Origin: Pipra filicauda
Taxonomy: Eukaryota > Chordata > Aves > Passeriformes > Pipridae
Direction: 5' to 3'
Length of the DNA: 64,000 bases
NCBI RefSeq assembly: GCF_003945595.2
Contig: NW_024104359.1
Location: forward strand, 1,155,501-1,219,500
In this document: one piece after another, positions 48,801 to 60,691 of the stretch
Layout: the number at the start of each line of letters is the position of its first letter
Numbering within the stretch: the stretch's first letter is position 1
Position numbers and translations under genes: made by a program
Notes under the pieces: model-generated
Database searches by the model: none
Told to the model about the DNA's origin: nothing
What the model saw: the letters and a program-made list of their open reading frames with translations, nothing else

Positions 48801-50378
48801 AGCACAAAAGAGGAGTGGTTGTTATTCAGGCTCTTTTGTGCCTCTGTTTTTCTTGTAGGCTGGGTTGTTCAGCCGGTTTGGGTTAGGAAAGAAGTTTCTG
48901 ATTGGTTTGAGCAGGTTGTGGAAATATTTAGTGGTTCCTGTTTGCTTATTTGTTTGTTTTTATAGCTCTTTAATGCATTTCAGTCTTCATGGTTTCGTTT
49001 CTCGAAGTCTCTTTACACATCAACAGTTTTACAAACCCCTTTATCTTGAGCTTCCAGTTTGTTTGTTCTTTGAAAATGGAGGTTGGTCGTGGTGGAGAAG
49101 CCCCCAGTTGCAGGCTGATCACAGCAGGTGCCTCTTCTCTGACAATATTCAGATTAATAGTAATGGGATAAGTGAAAGAAAATATATCCTTGCACAGACT
49201 GACCTCAATAGTGGCACTTAAATGCTCCAGAATTCCTTTGATACCAGTATGATGTTTCCTATGGAGATGTCCCATGGTGTCCAGGATTAAAAACTATTGT
49301 CTAGTATTAAATACTACAGTATTTTTCATGTTATTTAAAGAGGAGAGAAACTTTATTGCACATGTTGAAGGAATTATCAGATAATTAATCACTTTGATTT
49401 TTTTTCTTCTTTTTATTCGGTTTAGATAGCCCACAAGGTAAAAATCACTGCAATATATAATTAACCCTTTCTATTTTTTATCTAGCATACATCCCTTATT
49501 TCTGCTCCTGGTTTGTATATTGTGCATAAATATAGGCTTAAATTTGAACCTTAGAAAATATTAGTGTATTTTTTCCTTACAAAGGATTATTAATCTACTT
49601 TTATTAGCTGCCTAGTTGCAAAGAGATCCTTGTTTTTGAGGCACTTCTGATGAGGCAGGAATGCTGCTGTGTTGCTTTCCCTGTCTAGAACCTATCCCTG
49701 GATAAGGATATGATGTTGAAAACTAATAGTGTGTAGTGTAATTATTAGTTCAAGTCAAATTTTGAAAGAGCAGGTAGTTCAGAGAGCATCTGGATTTAAA
49801 TAAGACACTCTATAACTGCTGGAATATTAATATAATTCTGCTATTGGGTTGTAGAATTAAATTCTGTGGAGTCAGGAATTAAGTGATTATTACAGCAGTT
49901 GGCTTGCATGATTATTGACCATAAAGACTTACAAATTACAATATGGAAGAGTTTTAAACTTTAACATCTTACATTACTTTCATCACATTCAATAAAATGT
50001 TATATTCTTCCATGAGATTTCCTCAGTATGCAAAACCCCATTGTCTCCATCTTCTACACCCACCTGGTGAAGTGCAGTGGTTTAAATCATCCTGCTGAGG
50101 AGTTTTCCTAAGATCTCCTTTATTCTCTTCATCAGATTTCCCAATTCCCAAAGGAAATTTGGGAATTCCAGTTTTCTTGGAAAACTGTTTAACAATGTTT
50201 TAGGAATAAAAAGTGCATGGAAGGGTATCACAATTTTCTCTGGCTCAAATTAATTATACATTTAATTATACAAAACTAAACTGGATAACAGTAAATAGAT
50301 TACAAATATTGTATATCAAGCCACACTCAGACTAGTGCTAATATTCATATTCTGGATGATATCTACAAAGGAATTTGG
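48801..50378. other. Unique sequence, no gene recognised
   Basis: A 118-codon plus frame (48865-49221) is opposed by a 101-codon minus frame (48970-49275). Neither has a recognised product. Confidence 0.5.
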
Positions 50379-50436
50379 ATTTCAACGATCCTTGTGAGTC
50401 CCTCCCAACTCAGAATATTCTGTTATTTTATGATAC
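50379..50436 (+). mobile_element. CR1 LINE terminal fragment
   Basis: TTCAACGATCCTTGTGAGTC, then CCTCCCAACTCAGAATATTC and TGTTATTTTATGATAC follow the CR1 3' terminus (GATCCTTGAGGTCCCTTCC type), plus strand. Confidence 0.68.
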
Positions 50437-51310
50437 TAAAAAATTCAGTTACCAAAGTGTACAAGAGACTAATTTAAAAAAAAAAAAAATAAAAAATCTG
50501 TGTAATCAAATGGGCTTTCATTTTTTTACCATTAGATTTTTTTGTTAGAATTCCTCTGTTACATGAGAAACTTTTCAAATTCTCCACAAAGTCCTTTCAT
50601 CTTGCACATTTATGGAATTTATTTCCATTTATAAATAAAAAAAAAAAATCTTTAAGGATGAAACGTACTGAGGTATGAAAAAGATCAAATTGAGGGATCC
50701 TTAAAGGTTACCAGGCTTGACTGGTAGTTATCAAGACAAGAAATATTGAGTTTCAAGGGACAAAACTAAATTAGCAGAAGGCAAACATAGGCTTGGAATC
50801 CAGAATTACCTTAAGGAGTGTCTATAACTCATAAGCACATGTTAAATGGATGTATTGGGGTCAATAGAGGAATGATGTGCCACGACTGGCAATAGGAGTT
50901 AATTTAATTGAGATGACAGCTGTCCTCTTGCTGGCATCCCTTGAATAAATTATTTGATTTGATTAGTTTTTCTCAGGCTGCAAGATGAGATTAAGCTTTA
51001 TATTAATTCTGAGAACTCTCATTTATTTGAACTTTGCTGACGACTCCTCTGTCCCAGCTGCAAATCCTTCCAAGTCAATTTGAACAGGTTTATTTACCTG
51101 AAAAAACCTGCCTTTCTGCTCCATCTTCAGCTTTCCAAACAAGGAACTATTGTTTTAGGTCATGGGCATGTGGCCTGTCTGCAATATTCATGTCTTTGGT
51201 GGTGCCTTTTCAGCTGTGGGTGGTGACATGAATAGACACTGTTTAAACTTGCAAGGTTATTTGGAATGTACTGTTGTATTAAGCCATATTTTAACTGAGT
51301 GGATATTTTT
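50437..51310. other. Unique sequence with poly(A) runs; possible conserved stretch at 50870-51020
   Basis: A runs lie at 50476-50489 and 50637-50648. The segment near 50900 contains GGAGTTAATTTAATTGAG and ATTTGATTTGATTAG in non-repetitive context, suggestive of an enhancer. Not tested. Confidence 0.4.
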
Positions 51311-51352
51311 TTGTTTCTTCCAGCTATCCCCGAGCAAGGTGGAAATCAAATG
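51311..51352 (+). repeat. Copy 2 of the 42-bp exact dispersed duplication
   Basis: Identical to 47951-47992 and exactly 3360 bases downstream. Here the same frame (LSPSKVEIK) ends at once in a TGA formed across the copy edge. A 63-codon frame (51162-51353) runs into it from upstream. Confidence 0.95.
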
Positions 51353-54269
51353 ATGCGAATTTCTCAGAGCAGATGAAAATTATTGTTTACCTGCTGGAGA
51401 GGTGAAAAGAGCCTGGGCTGACACTCAGCATCATTAGCTGGGAAGAATTCTCACAAAAGTCAGGAGGAATTTTGAATAAACACAGGCAGCAGGGCAAGGT
51501 CCTTGGAGGTTATTTCTGTTTCAGATGAATCTTCCTATTCTGCCTTACCACCTGTGCCCTCCCTTGTCTGACAAATTAAAAAGAAGCATCCCAGATATTT
51601 TAATAAAAACCACAGAGTGCTGCCAATAGTTTAAAGGACAAGGCAGTGCCACAGATTATTGAAGTTCAGAGCGATGAATAACAACTATAAAATATTTCAG
51701 TCTCTGATCCTGTTGAACAACATGATCCATCTCCTTAAAATCAAATCAATAAATGCAAAGCAAAATATATTAATATTTTAAAACTATAGCAGAGCTGTAA
51801 CATGTTTATTGGAGGAAGGATCAAAGAGCAAACAAATATATTTGGATGTTCACTCATTGTTATGATACTAAAAAGTACTTCAGTTGAGCAAGAATGGACA
51901 GAAAGTATCATGAACAAAACTTTATTCAGGAGATACTTTGCTATTGGTTTGCTAAAAGACACCACTAATCCTGACTTCTTTATACAATTCTGTTGACAGC
52001 TTTTATCATATTCCCATGAAGGATTGAGTGGTGTTGACTAAAAGGATTCAGGCATATTTCCATTATTATAATGCTGGATGTACATTAGTAGTTTAACATG
52101 ATAGCTTATAAAAAACCCGCTTCTATATACAGAGTTTGCTTCATTCCCCTGCAATACTGTTAGAATCTATTTTATGTGTACAACTGTCTTTTATTTTGGG
52201 AGATAAAAAAGTTTTGTTTTCAATCAGATGAATCCTTTCTAAATGTACTATTGACATCTGCTGTCAACTGCCATCTGCTTTATAATTAATAATCCAGATG
52301 TTAACACAGCATTATCTAAAGAAAATCAGTTTATATTTTGATGTTCCAGATAAAACTTATGACTTCTTGACTGCCCTTTCTCATCTTCAAAAGGCAATAT
52401 GTTTTCTCCCAGTGCCTGATGTAGCACTGCTGATGTGTGATGGGTGTTTATGGACTTTTTAATCACTAAAATTTCACCCTTTTTTGTCACACTTAATTCC
52501 CATCTCTTGATATATATCCTTCTCTTCTTAGTCAGACAGAGGATTAGCTCAGAGATAGTGGGGCCTTCCTCTTCCTACCTCCACAGGTCAAAATAGTTCC
52601 CAAACCCCCTTTTAGAACCATCTCCAACATCATCTGCTGTCTGTCTGCCCTGAATTGTCTTTGCTCTGCCCCCTTGCCCCGGAATTTCAGCCTTTTCTTG
52701 GCTCACCAGACACTTCCACCTACTCTGAGGTGGGTCTGGAGATCCCTCTCAAAACCCCTGATCCTTTAGTGAGTAAATAGGCACCAGTTAAATGAGTTTA
52801 ATTTTTAAGATGTGTCTCACAGTTGACACTTTCTGTGCAGAGGAACTGAAGCTGAAAAGCAGAATTTACACTGAACAGCAGGAAATAGGGTTAGAAAAGA
52901 CCTTCAGATACATCTTGTGTGTTGTTTTGCCTTTAAAATGTCATCCCTCATATGTTCTCCTCCATGTTCCTCATCTTTTCTCGTTCCAGGCATATGTTCC
53001 AGGACATATGGATTTGTCTTTCCAGGAGAATTTTATCCGGTTGTTTCCTGTTGACATTTGTTTTCTTGGAACAAACAACCCGAGAATTGTCAAATTTCCT
53101 GCTTTATGGTGACTTTACCACAAGTTGCCACCTTCTCCTTCTGCAGAGCAAGACACAAAGAGGAACATCCCTGTTTCACCCTCAGCTGGACCCCAGATTC
53201 TGAATGCTTTGGCTGTATTTTAAAGTACTTGGAGTATTTTTTTTCTTCTATACCATCCCACATCAAGACCGGTCAGTTCTTGTGACATTGTGTTTGTTAC
53301 TTTTGTGTTAATAAAGAAGAATTCTAATTAAAGAAACATTTTTAAGTCTAACATTGGGTTGGTTTTTTTTGCTATCCTTAGTCATGTTTGTCATATGAGA
53401 TAGAAATCAAATTCCCTGTAAAGCAGAGTCATCTGACTGTGCACAGTGAACATCATTGTGTACACAATAGAGTATTATATTAGTTAATGAATATGTATAT
53501 TATTGAAATAACTACTAATTATTAAAATACTAATTAAAATAACTACTACTACTAGTAGTCACTGGAAATTGCATCCATGATTTTGTCTTATTGACTGGGA
53601 AAATGACTTTTCTATTTCATCATTTTCATATCTGTTTTCTTTCAGTAAGTAGTAAATGCTGGATTTAAATAAATTAAGAAAAAAAACCCCTGTGATTCTT
53701 ATTTTCATGGTGCAGGTATCCATCCAGCAAAAGGGAATTCAAATGCAGTAATTTTTCATGGATTGCCAAACAACCATTGGCTGCTAACACAGTATTTGGA
53801 TCTCACTAGGACTCGTGAATATTGATATAAAAGTCAAAGTGCTCCCAAACTCTTCCTGGTGCTTGGGATATAAATTTCCTGTGCCCTCAGGAGTGTGTGG
53901 GTTTGATGTAAGTGCTGGAAATCTTCTTTGATTATTTTCAGAATAGGAGCTGGAAATATTTTCTAATTAGGAAATGTGTCACAGTTTGGAATTCTTTGAT
54001 TAGAATTCCTCATTTGGCACCGTGCAAGGTGGTGGCTTCTGGCTTGCAGAGGGAGAGGATGTTTTGCTGTAAAAGGTGCTGTGGAGGTGTCAGAAGATGT
54101 TGCTTTTTGGAGATGAATATGCAAATGGAGAGTTCAAACCCAAAAGAAATATTGTGCCTTGGGAATAGTTCCTTTGTTGTTTTCTTTCCTCTTTTCTTTG
54201 GGGGAGAGAGTTGTTAGGAGGCTTGGAATAGCAATTATTATGGTAAGTGTATAAAATATTCTGAGCAAC
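51353..54269. other. Unique sequence; possible polyadenylation site at 53310
   Basis: A 106-codon plus frame (52792-53112) without recognised homology lies 200 bases upstream of an AATAAA at 53310-53315, within GT-rich sequence. This could be the end of a noncoding transcript, but no other exon can be shown. No mobile element was recognised. Confidence 0.45.
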
Positions 54270-54720
54270 TTCTATTGAATAAAGGATATTTTCTCGAGAT
54301 TATAAACTGGTGAACAAGCTGCAGCTTAATTAAAAGGATAATTAAAAGTTGCATCAACTACCTACAATTTTTTACCTTTTTTCTTTCATTTCAGGACTGT
54401 TTTTTCTTATTATTTTTTAAAGGAATCTGAAGTCCCTACTTTATAAAAGCAGTTCTGAATAATTTATATAATGAACTGATGGAAACAAAAATGGAATTTA
54501 TAACTCAGTGATATTTCCCTGCTTATTTTGCAAGAGGAGGAGAAGAGTTATGTAACAAATTAACTGTAAAAAGGAGAGCTAAAATGCATTATAGTGAGTA
54601 ATAAGTAAATCACAATGGGGTTCAATATAAAATGTGTTTCATGAGAAGTATTAATAGCAGCACAATTTGATTATGTAGAAAAATCTATTGTTGTTTAGCA
54701 TTTAGTGAACATTTCCAGGT
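54270..54720. promoter_or_regulatory. Candidate conserved noncoding element
   Basis: A+T-rich but non-repetitive, with GCAGCTTAATTAAAAGG, GATAATTAAAAGTTGC, AATGCATTATAGTGAG and GTAAATCACAATGGGG. The motif density resembles vertebrate developmental enhancers, though in A+T-rich DNA such motifs are frequent by chance. Confidence 0.25.
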
Positions 54721-55950
54721 AAAATCTGATTTTATCAGACATTTGCTAAGGTATTTGGAATACTCTGCTTCCTGCAGCAAACATGAAGCTTGGCTGGAAA
54801 GCAGATGTGGAGCCCTTAGTTACAACATCATTTCTTCCAGTAACTCTCTTGTAACTTTTGTGTAAGTTTGGGAACTTTTTTTATTTGCTTATTTTTTTCC
54901 CCACATGTATTCAAATGCACCAATTCACTTTCTGTCAAAAAAAAAATCTACTTAAAACATTAGTGACTCTTAAAAAACTGACAAATTTAGGCAGCAGCTC
55001 TCAGAATGAGCCCCAGGAGTCCAGATCTGCCTCATGGTGAGCTTTTCCCTGACACGTGCCCTTGCTGGCAAACATTTTGCTTTCAATTTTATCTCCCTGC
55101 CCACTCTGCACCTCTTTTGCTTTATCCTATTTGTTGCACAACATTTACTAGAGATAAATATAGTGCAAGAATACATTGCATTTCCTTCTGATGACACAGT
55201 TCAGGACTGACCTTCAATTCTCCTGTAATCTCATTTCAGATGTTCCTTGGGCAGAATTTAGTGAATTGTGCTGAATTACACTGAGCTGGGCTGGCCTGGA
55301 GATAACAACAAACTAAATGTGTGAGTTCATCCTGCTTTCTTGCAATCTGTTTACTCCTTTTAGCATCAACTCATGGCAGCAGAGGAATGCAAGGGAAGCT
55401 ACAACGTAGCCTGGGTAGGTTTTGTTGTCTTTGTACCTAAAAATGTGTAATGATAACATGGTAAAGTTTAATTCCAGCCCAGATCCTCTGTATTAAGCTG
55501 TGATCAGAGCACACCTACTGCTGAAAACGTGTTGCTAAGGGAGAAGCTTTGCAAACTGTTTGGGAGGGATTTTAATACTTCAACCTGCTTCTGGCAGGGC
55601 TTTCTTCAGAAAGGACAGAAAAAACCACGGGATAACCCTCATCCCTGTTTTGCTCAAGTAGATGTTTCTGAGCTCCTGCAAGACTCAAAGTTATATTTTC
55701 AAGTGGGACTTCAGGTGACATCTACTGTACAGAAGTATGGGGTCAAATCACTGTCACTAAATCCCATTTCTCTGATAGTGTTGTCAAATAAACACTGCAG
55801 GGTTTGACCCGATTTGTAATTTAGCCAGGACAGATTCCTTGCAACTCTGTTCTCACAATGGGAAATTTTGTGATTAAATGTGGTCAGAACTTTAGACTCC
55901 CTCCAAAAAAGGAGACATTTAGTAACTAGTGAATCATTTAGTGAACCTGG
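54721..55950. other. Unique sequence, no gene recognised
   Basis: The 92-codon plus frame (55529-55807) is opposed by a 94-codon minus frame. Neither is recognised. The part at about 55250-55400 looks complex and might be conserved. Confidence 0.45.
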
Positions 55951-56324
55951 TACCTCTAGCCTGGGGAAAAGGAGGCTCAGGGGGGACCTTTCCACTCTCT
56001 ACAGCTCTCTGACAGGAGGGGGCAGTGAGGTGGGGATCAGGCTCTGCTCCCAGGGAACAAGGGACAGGAGAAGAGGAAATGGCTTCGAGCTGCACCAGGG
56101 GAGGGTCAGGCTGGAAATCAAGAGGGGTTTCTTCGTGGAAATGGTGGTGAGGCGTTGGAATGGATTTCCCAGAGGAGTGGTGGAGTCCCCATCCCTGGAG
56201 GTGTTCCAGGAACGACTGGATGTGGCACTCGGTGCTCTGGGCTGGGGGACACGATGGTGTTCAGTGAAAGGTTGGACTCCATGACCTTGGAGGTCTTTTC
56301 CAACCTTAATGATTCTGTAATTCT
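55951..56324 (+). mobile_element. CR1 LINE, long 3' fragment of a second subfamily
   Basis: In order: CCTGGGGAAAAGGAGGCTCA-like start (near 55960), GGGGACCTTTCCACTCTCTA, CAGGGAACAAGGGACAGGAG, GAGTGGTGGAGTCCCCATCC, CTGGAGGTGTTCCAGGAACG, ACTGGATGTGGCACTCGGTG and AAGGTTGGACTCCATGACCT, ending in CCTTAATGATTCTGTAATTC. It differs from the 6487-7030 subfamily in the GTGGAGTCCCCATCC block. The 134-codon sense frame (55880-56284) and 130-codon antisense frame (55999-56391) are incidental. Confidence 0.94.
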
Positions 56325-56779
56325 CCAATCCATGCTGGAGGACACCTCCAGTACAGATCCATTTAACATCTGAGTGCTGGAGTGTCTGCACCCTCAGTAT
56401 TGCCTCTTAGAAATAAAGATGTGTAAAAATATGTGAGAGATATATATATGTGAATTTAAATTTTTTTTACAGCTCAATTACATTGAATCCCACATGAAAA
56501 GAGGAAAACCAGAGAATAAAAAGACTCAGAGGTTTATTTTGTACTGATTTTAATGAGATAAAACAGTCTATAATGAAAAAATAACAGGCTGTTTGATGTG
56601 CTAGCTGGAATTTTTGTCCAAATCCCAACAAGTTTTTGCAGATCTGGCTGTGAATCGAAATTTTTAAGGTACCAACTCAAAAAACCCTTACCATACTATC
56701 TGAATCCTTCCAGCACAAGATTTCCTAAGTTTAAATGTGTCATTAAATTGATTTCACTATTAGTTAAATAACAGAGAAA
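56325..56779. other. A+T-rich spacer, no gene recognised
   Basis: Short TA and T-rich runs near 56438-56470; otherwise nothing recognised. Confidence 0.5.
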
Positions 56780-57400
56780 CACAAATCTTTTCCATGAAAG
56801 TAATTTTTGAATTAATTGAATCATTTGCAACCCCTCCATGAGTCAAAGTTAATCAGAGAGGTCTAATTTGCTCCCGGACAAAGGGCTCTTTGTGAAAGGC
56901 TTTCTATGAAACCCTGTTTTTCTGACAATTTGTACCTTTGCACACCACAATCTTCTGCTTATATTGCAAAAGTAATTATCCCCTTTAGGTTGCCTTTATA
57001 TTAAATATTGAATTTGTTAGTTAATAAGAGGTATAATTCAGTTCTGTGTGATTGGTAAATCCATCCTGATGATGTGAGTTATGCCAAATCTCTCGATTTT
57101 TTTGCATTCTCCTCTGGAGGCAGCTCACAAAATTGAGAAAACATGCAGCTGGTTTATTTGAACTCCCCTCTCCTTTGACATTAAATAATGACATTACTCA
57201 AGAAGCTGTTGGTGAATCCATAAAATTAGCATTATTGAGCACAGATACCATGTCTTATAAATCAGGAATTATTAACAAGCTCTTGGTTGATTCAGAGATG
57301 AGTTTCTCAGTGAAGCCCCTGATTACAGCAGGCAGAGAGTGCGAGACATTTAAAATTACAGATGCTCTAATCATATAGATTTTCCCAGTTGGCACATTGA
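56780..57400. promoter_or_regulatory. Candidate conserved noncoding elements (two blocks)
   Basis: Block one (about 56790-57010) holds TTGAATTAATTGAATCATTT, GTCAAAGTTAATCAGAG and GCAAAAGTAATTATCCCC. Block two (about 57140-57380) holds TGACATTAAATAATGACATT, AAATTAGCATTATTGAGC and AGGAATTATTAACAAGC. An 81-codon frame covers block two but has no recognised product. The sequence is complex and repeat-free. Conservation is inferred, not measured. Confidence 0.35.
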
Positions 57401-58809
57401 AAAGCACCAGTGTTTTAAATTCTGGACCTTAAGAAGTTTAAAAAAACCCCTGAATGTAACTTTTTTGCATCAGTGACACCCTCACTGCTGAGGAGAGTCT
57501 GGAGGTTTCTGCACAAAATGGTGGGAGAAGTGTCTGTTGGCTTCCCCAGGAGGAAAATTGTTCATCTGGAGGGTGGGAAAGTGTAATTCCTTTTTCAATC
57601 TGATTTCACAACCTGGACTGAACACATTTTCCTCCCATAGGAGGGTTTTAGTGGATCATTTTCAGCTCTTCAGTAGAGGATCCCTCCCAGTAATCCCTGT
57701 TTCAGTTATCCCACTTAATAAATTAACATGGCCATTTTAAGAGAGACTATTTCAGATTTCCCAAATCAATACCTTATGAAGTAATTATTACTCTGTTTCT
57801 GATTATGCTTCAGTTATATCAGCACAAGTTAATTCCAGCTGGAAATACCAAAGGATAAAGATGGAGATGAAGATTTACTGCTATGAAACTGCAAGTTGAA
57901 GTGTGTTTAAATTTGAATCTAATGTCCATAATTGCCACAGATTTTGAGGGAATCAAGTTCTAAAACATACATGAAGTGCATTAGTGACAATTTTATTTCT
58001 ATTTGCATCAGTTTACTAGTGAAAATTTTATGAAGTTCCTGACCCTGTATCCTCAGATGATGTGACCCAGTGCATTTATATTGTTTTAGTGGAGTTCTAA
58101 TGGCTAAATATTCCTTTAACTCTTTTCAGGAATTCTAAATTGAGATTAAGGAAGTATTTTGGTGTTTATGCAGTTGCTGAATGATTCCCGTTGTCATTTC
58201 ATTTGGGAAAAAAAAAAAAGGATAAAAACTTGGGCACAAATTTTATTATATTGGATTGTGCTGCAACCCCAAGCACTCAATAAAAAGGCAATGGGTATAT
58301 TATAGCACTTCATCTCCCATTTAATGTCGTAGTGCCAACAGTTTTGTGCAAAATAAAGTTCTAAAGCCCCATCAGGATGAAAGAGCCCAAATCTCAGCAC
58401 ATCCAGCTGGTTGGAAAAGTCAAAAGGAGATAAAACTGCCTTTTCTGCAGCATTTTCACAGCCTGGGAAATTAATTTCTGAGGGAGTCTTGAAATTCAAA
58501 TATTCTTGTGAACATTAATTTTTTGAAGTGAAAGACAAACCACCTGTAATTCGAATTCGGGCAAATTTGTATGTCTGGGACATGCACAATCAGATCTCTT
58601 GCCTTGTCCTGTGACCTGCAGCACCACCTGCTCCCATCCCTGCACAAACCCACCATGGAAAGGGGGAGAGTGGGGGCTTTTCCAAGTGCAGATTACATTT
58701 TTCCTAATTCTCTTTTCAGAGCCTTTAGGGTGCCTTGTGTTATGATTTTTTAGCTTCACTCTTCTGCAAGAGAGAATTGAGTTGCTGTAAACACTAATAA
58801 AAAAGCTGG
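57401..58809. other. Unique sequence, no gene recognised
   Basis: An A12 run lies at 58208-58219. The 141-codon minus frame at 58496-58921 is one of the longest outside mobile elements. It has no recognised domain and overlaps open frames on the other strand. Confidence 0.45.
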
Positions 58810-59450
58810 AAAAATAACACATGAATAACCTTTGCAGAGGTCTGCCCCTGAATTCGATGCCAGATTCGAGATGGGCATGTTTAATACAAGAGCAGTTCTG
58901 GGCAGGATTTCTGAGTCTCATTTTAACTCGAGGAAGTTGGTTAAAAAAGAGGAATTTTGTTTATCTTCCAGTTAATCAGCTGGGCTGGTTTCTCTCCATT
59001 TTCTCCATTAATCAGTCTGATTTCTTCATGGCCAACTCGCAGTGCAGAGGGTTTTAGTGTTGGTAAACAAAGTAATGAATGAAACAAATAAAAGAAACCC
59101 TGGGCTGCTGAGCTGGGTTATTTCAATATCCCCTTGGATAAGCCTCCTGATTCATTAACAGAGCCTTTGTTGAATCACTAGACCTTTTAAATTCAGTGCA
59201 GGGGCTCATCTCTGTTCATTTGGAAGGAATCGTGTTTAATTTAGTTGTTTCACATGGTAATGTATGTCACTTGGTAATTTTCCTTAGCTTTCACAGATTA
59301 CATGTTACTTTGCATTTACATTTGATTTGCTGGCACAGATCAACGTTCAGGAGTTTGTGGATTAAATATAAATCGAGTGTGCTGCTTGCCAGCCCAATTC
59401 CAGTGAATTAATGGCTAAATGTGAACCACAACACCCTGGGAAGGTTACAA
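58810..59450. promoter_or_regulatory. Candidate conserved noncoding elements
   Basis: About 58940-59090 holds CTTCCAGTTAATCAGCTGGG, TCCATTAATCAGTCTG and GGTAAACAAAGTAATG (forkhead/SOX-like). About 59180-59420 holds CACATGGTAATGTATGTCAC, TTCACAGATTACATG and GCAAATTAATG-type sites with a few retained CpGs (ATCGTG, AACGTTC, ATCGAG). It is complex and repeat-free, the part of the window that looks most like a vertebrate enhancer. This is inference. Confidence 0.35.
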
Positions 59451-60451
59451 AATACAGGTAAGACTGAGAAGCTGAAATTTTCACCGCATGGGGTTTTTCC
59501 ACAGTTTTTCCCGTAGGGAAGTTGGGACATAGAGTGAAATTTCAGGATAGCTGGGACATAGATGCAGTCAAATTTCCCAAAGCTCATAAGCAGATTTGAC
59601 TGTGCCTGCACTGCAATCCAGAAGCAGCACTTCAAGTCAGCTCTAATATAATTCAAGCATGTAGTGGTACAACAGTGACACCGTGGAGCTTCAGCTCAGC
59701 CTGACTGCAAACCCGCCGTGGGTGCCAGGAAAATATCTGGCTAAACAGCCTAGAGGGAACCCAGTGCCTTCTGCCTCCTCTCAGGAGATGAGTTACTTTA
59801 AAACTGCTTCTGTCTGTAGGTTTGCTCTCAGGGGAACCATTCCAAGAGCATTAGACTTGTGCTTTAGGTGTTTTTAGCCTATAGGCAAGGATTCAGCTGG
59901 AATTAATTGGCCATGGTGAGCTGCAGCCAGGGAGGATCAAAGCTTGTTGATGGTAAAGTATTAATGCAGTGGTTGTACCTTCAGTTGTTCCCCTGTTAGT
60001 GCAGCAGCAGTGTGGGTTTGTAAGGAACTAATCCCTTGTAGGAAATAAATGTGCTGCCTTATTGCCAGCATTTGAAATGGTAGGGGATGGATGGATATTT
60101 GCTGGAGCAGGAAAACAGGTGCACTGTGTGATATTTAGGGTATTTTCCCTTGGAGAAAATGAGTTCTGCTGAATACTGGTAAGTAGAAAAGAAAATATAA
60201 TAAGAAGAATAATAAGAAAAAGGAAAGGAACAAACTCCAAACAGGACTGCTGACATCCTTTACGTGGTTGTTTATGGCAGACCCAGCATTTCCCACAGTC
60301 CCAAGGACTTGTGCTGCAGAACAGTCTCACGGGGGGGTTCACAGAGCTCTACTTGCCCATGGGCTCCTTTAATGTTAGGAAAAGACCATGTTCACATCAT
60401 GTTTGATTTGTAGTGCCAGAGACTCTGCCTAACCTGCAGAGCAGTTGAATT
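59451..60451. other. Unique sequence with purine-rich stretch, no gene recognised
   Basis: An A/G-rich stretch (AAGAAGAATAATAAGAAAAA) lies at about 60200-60235. Overlapping minus frames at 60028-60342 are low-complexity or unrecognised. Confidence 0.5.
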
Positions 60452-60691
60452 CTAGGATGTACTACATGCTCTTAAAACACTGGGTTTTGTTTCTTCTCCG
60501 GAGCTCTGTGTTTTGGGTTTCTTCTCCAAAAAATTGCTCCTGGGCTTATTCTGATGTGAGTTATCACTCAGACTTGTGGGCAGTGCCCCAGGACCCTGCA
60601 AGTTAGGGGTAGCTGGCAGGGCAGTAAATCTCTTTGGGGTTGTCACCTTAACACTCCTCTTGGCACCCACATCATCTGTACCACGTTATTC
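60452..60691 (-). other. Coding-like open frame, unassigned
   Basis: A minus-strand frame of about 80 codons runs from just after a TAA to a TAG at 60452-60454. The product is basic, Ser/Thr/Pro/Lys-rich and disordered-looking (SVKVTTPKRFTALPATPN and PRSNFLEKKPKTQSSGEE), unlike the hydrophobic products of most chance frames here. There is no ATG at its start. An AG lies at the 5' edge (GGTACAG) but has no pyrimidine tract. It could be a relic of an exon or retrocopy; I cannot name a parent gene, and a plus-strand frame overlaps. Confidence 0.2.

Noticed and set aside
51162..51353. Frame ending in SKVEIK, resembling the end of an immunoglobulin kappa J segment
   Set aside because: Birds have no kappa locus, there is no recombination signal, and the similarity is only five or six residues.
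52885..52915. GGTTAGAAAAGACCTTCAGA, like a minus-strand CR1 tail
   Set aside because: Similarity ends after about 25 bases and no other CR1 block follows.
55880..56391. 134-codon sense and 130-codon antisense frames
   Set aside because: Both lie almost wholly on a CR1 3' fragment and do not encode recognised reverse transcriptase parts in a usable frame.
58496..58921. 141-codon minus frame
   Set aside because: No recognised family, no splice or promoter context, and open frames on the opposite strand over the same bases.
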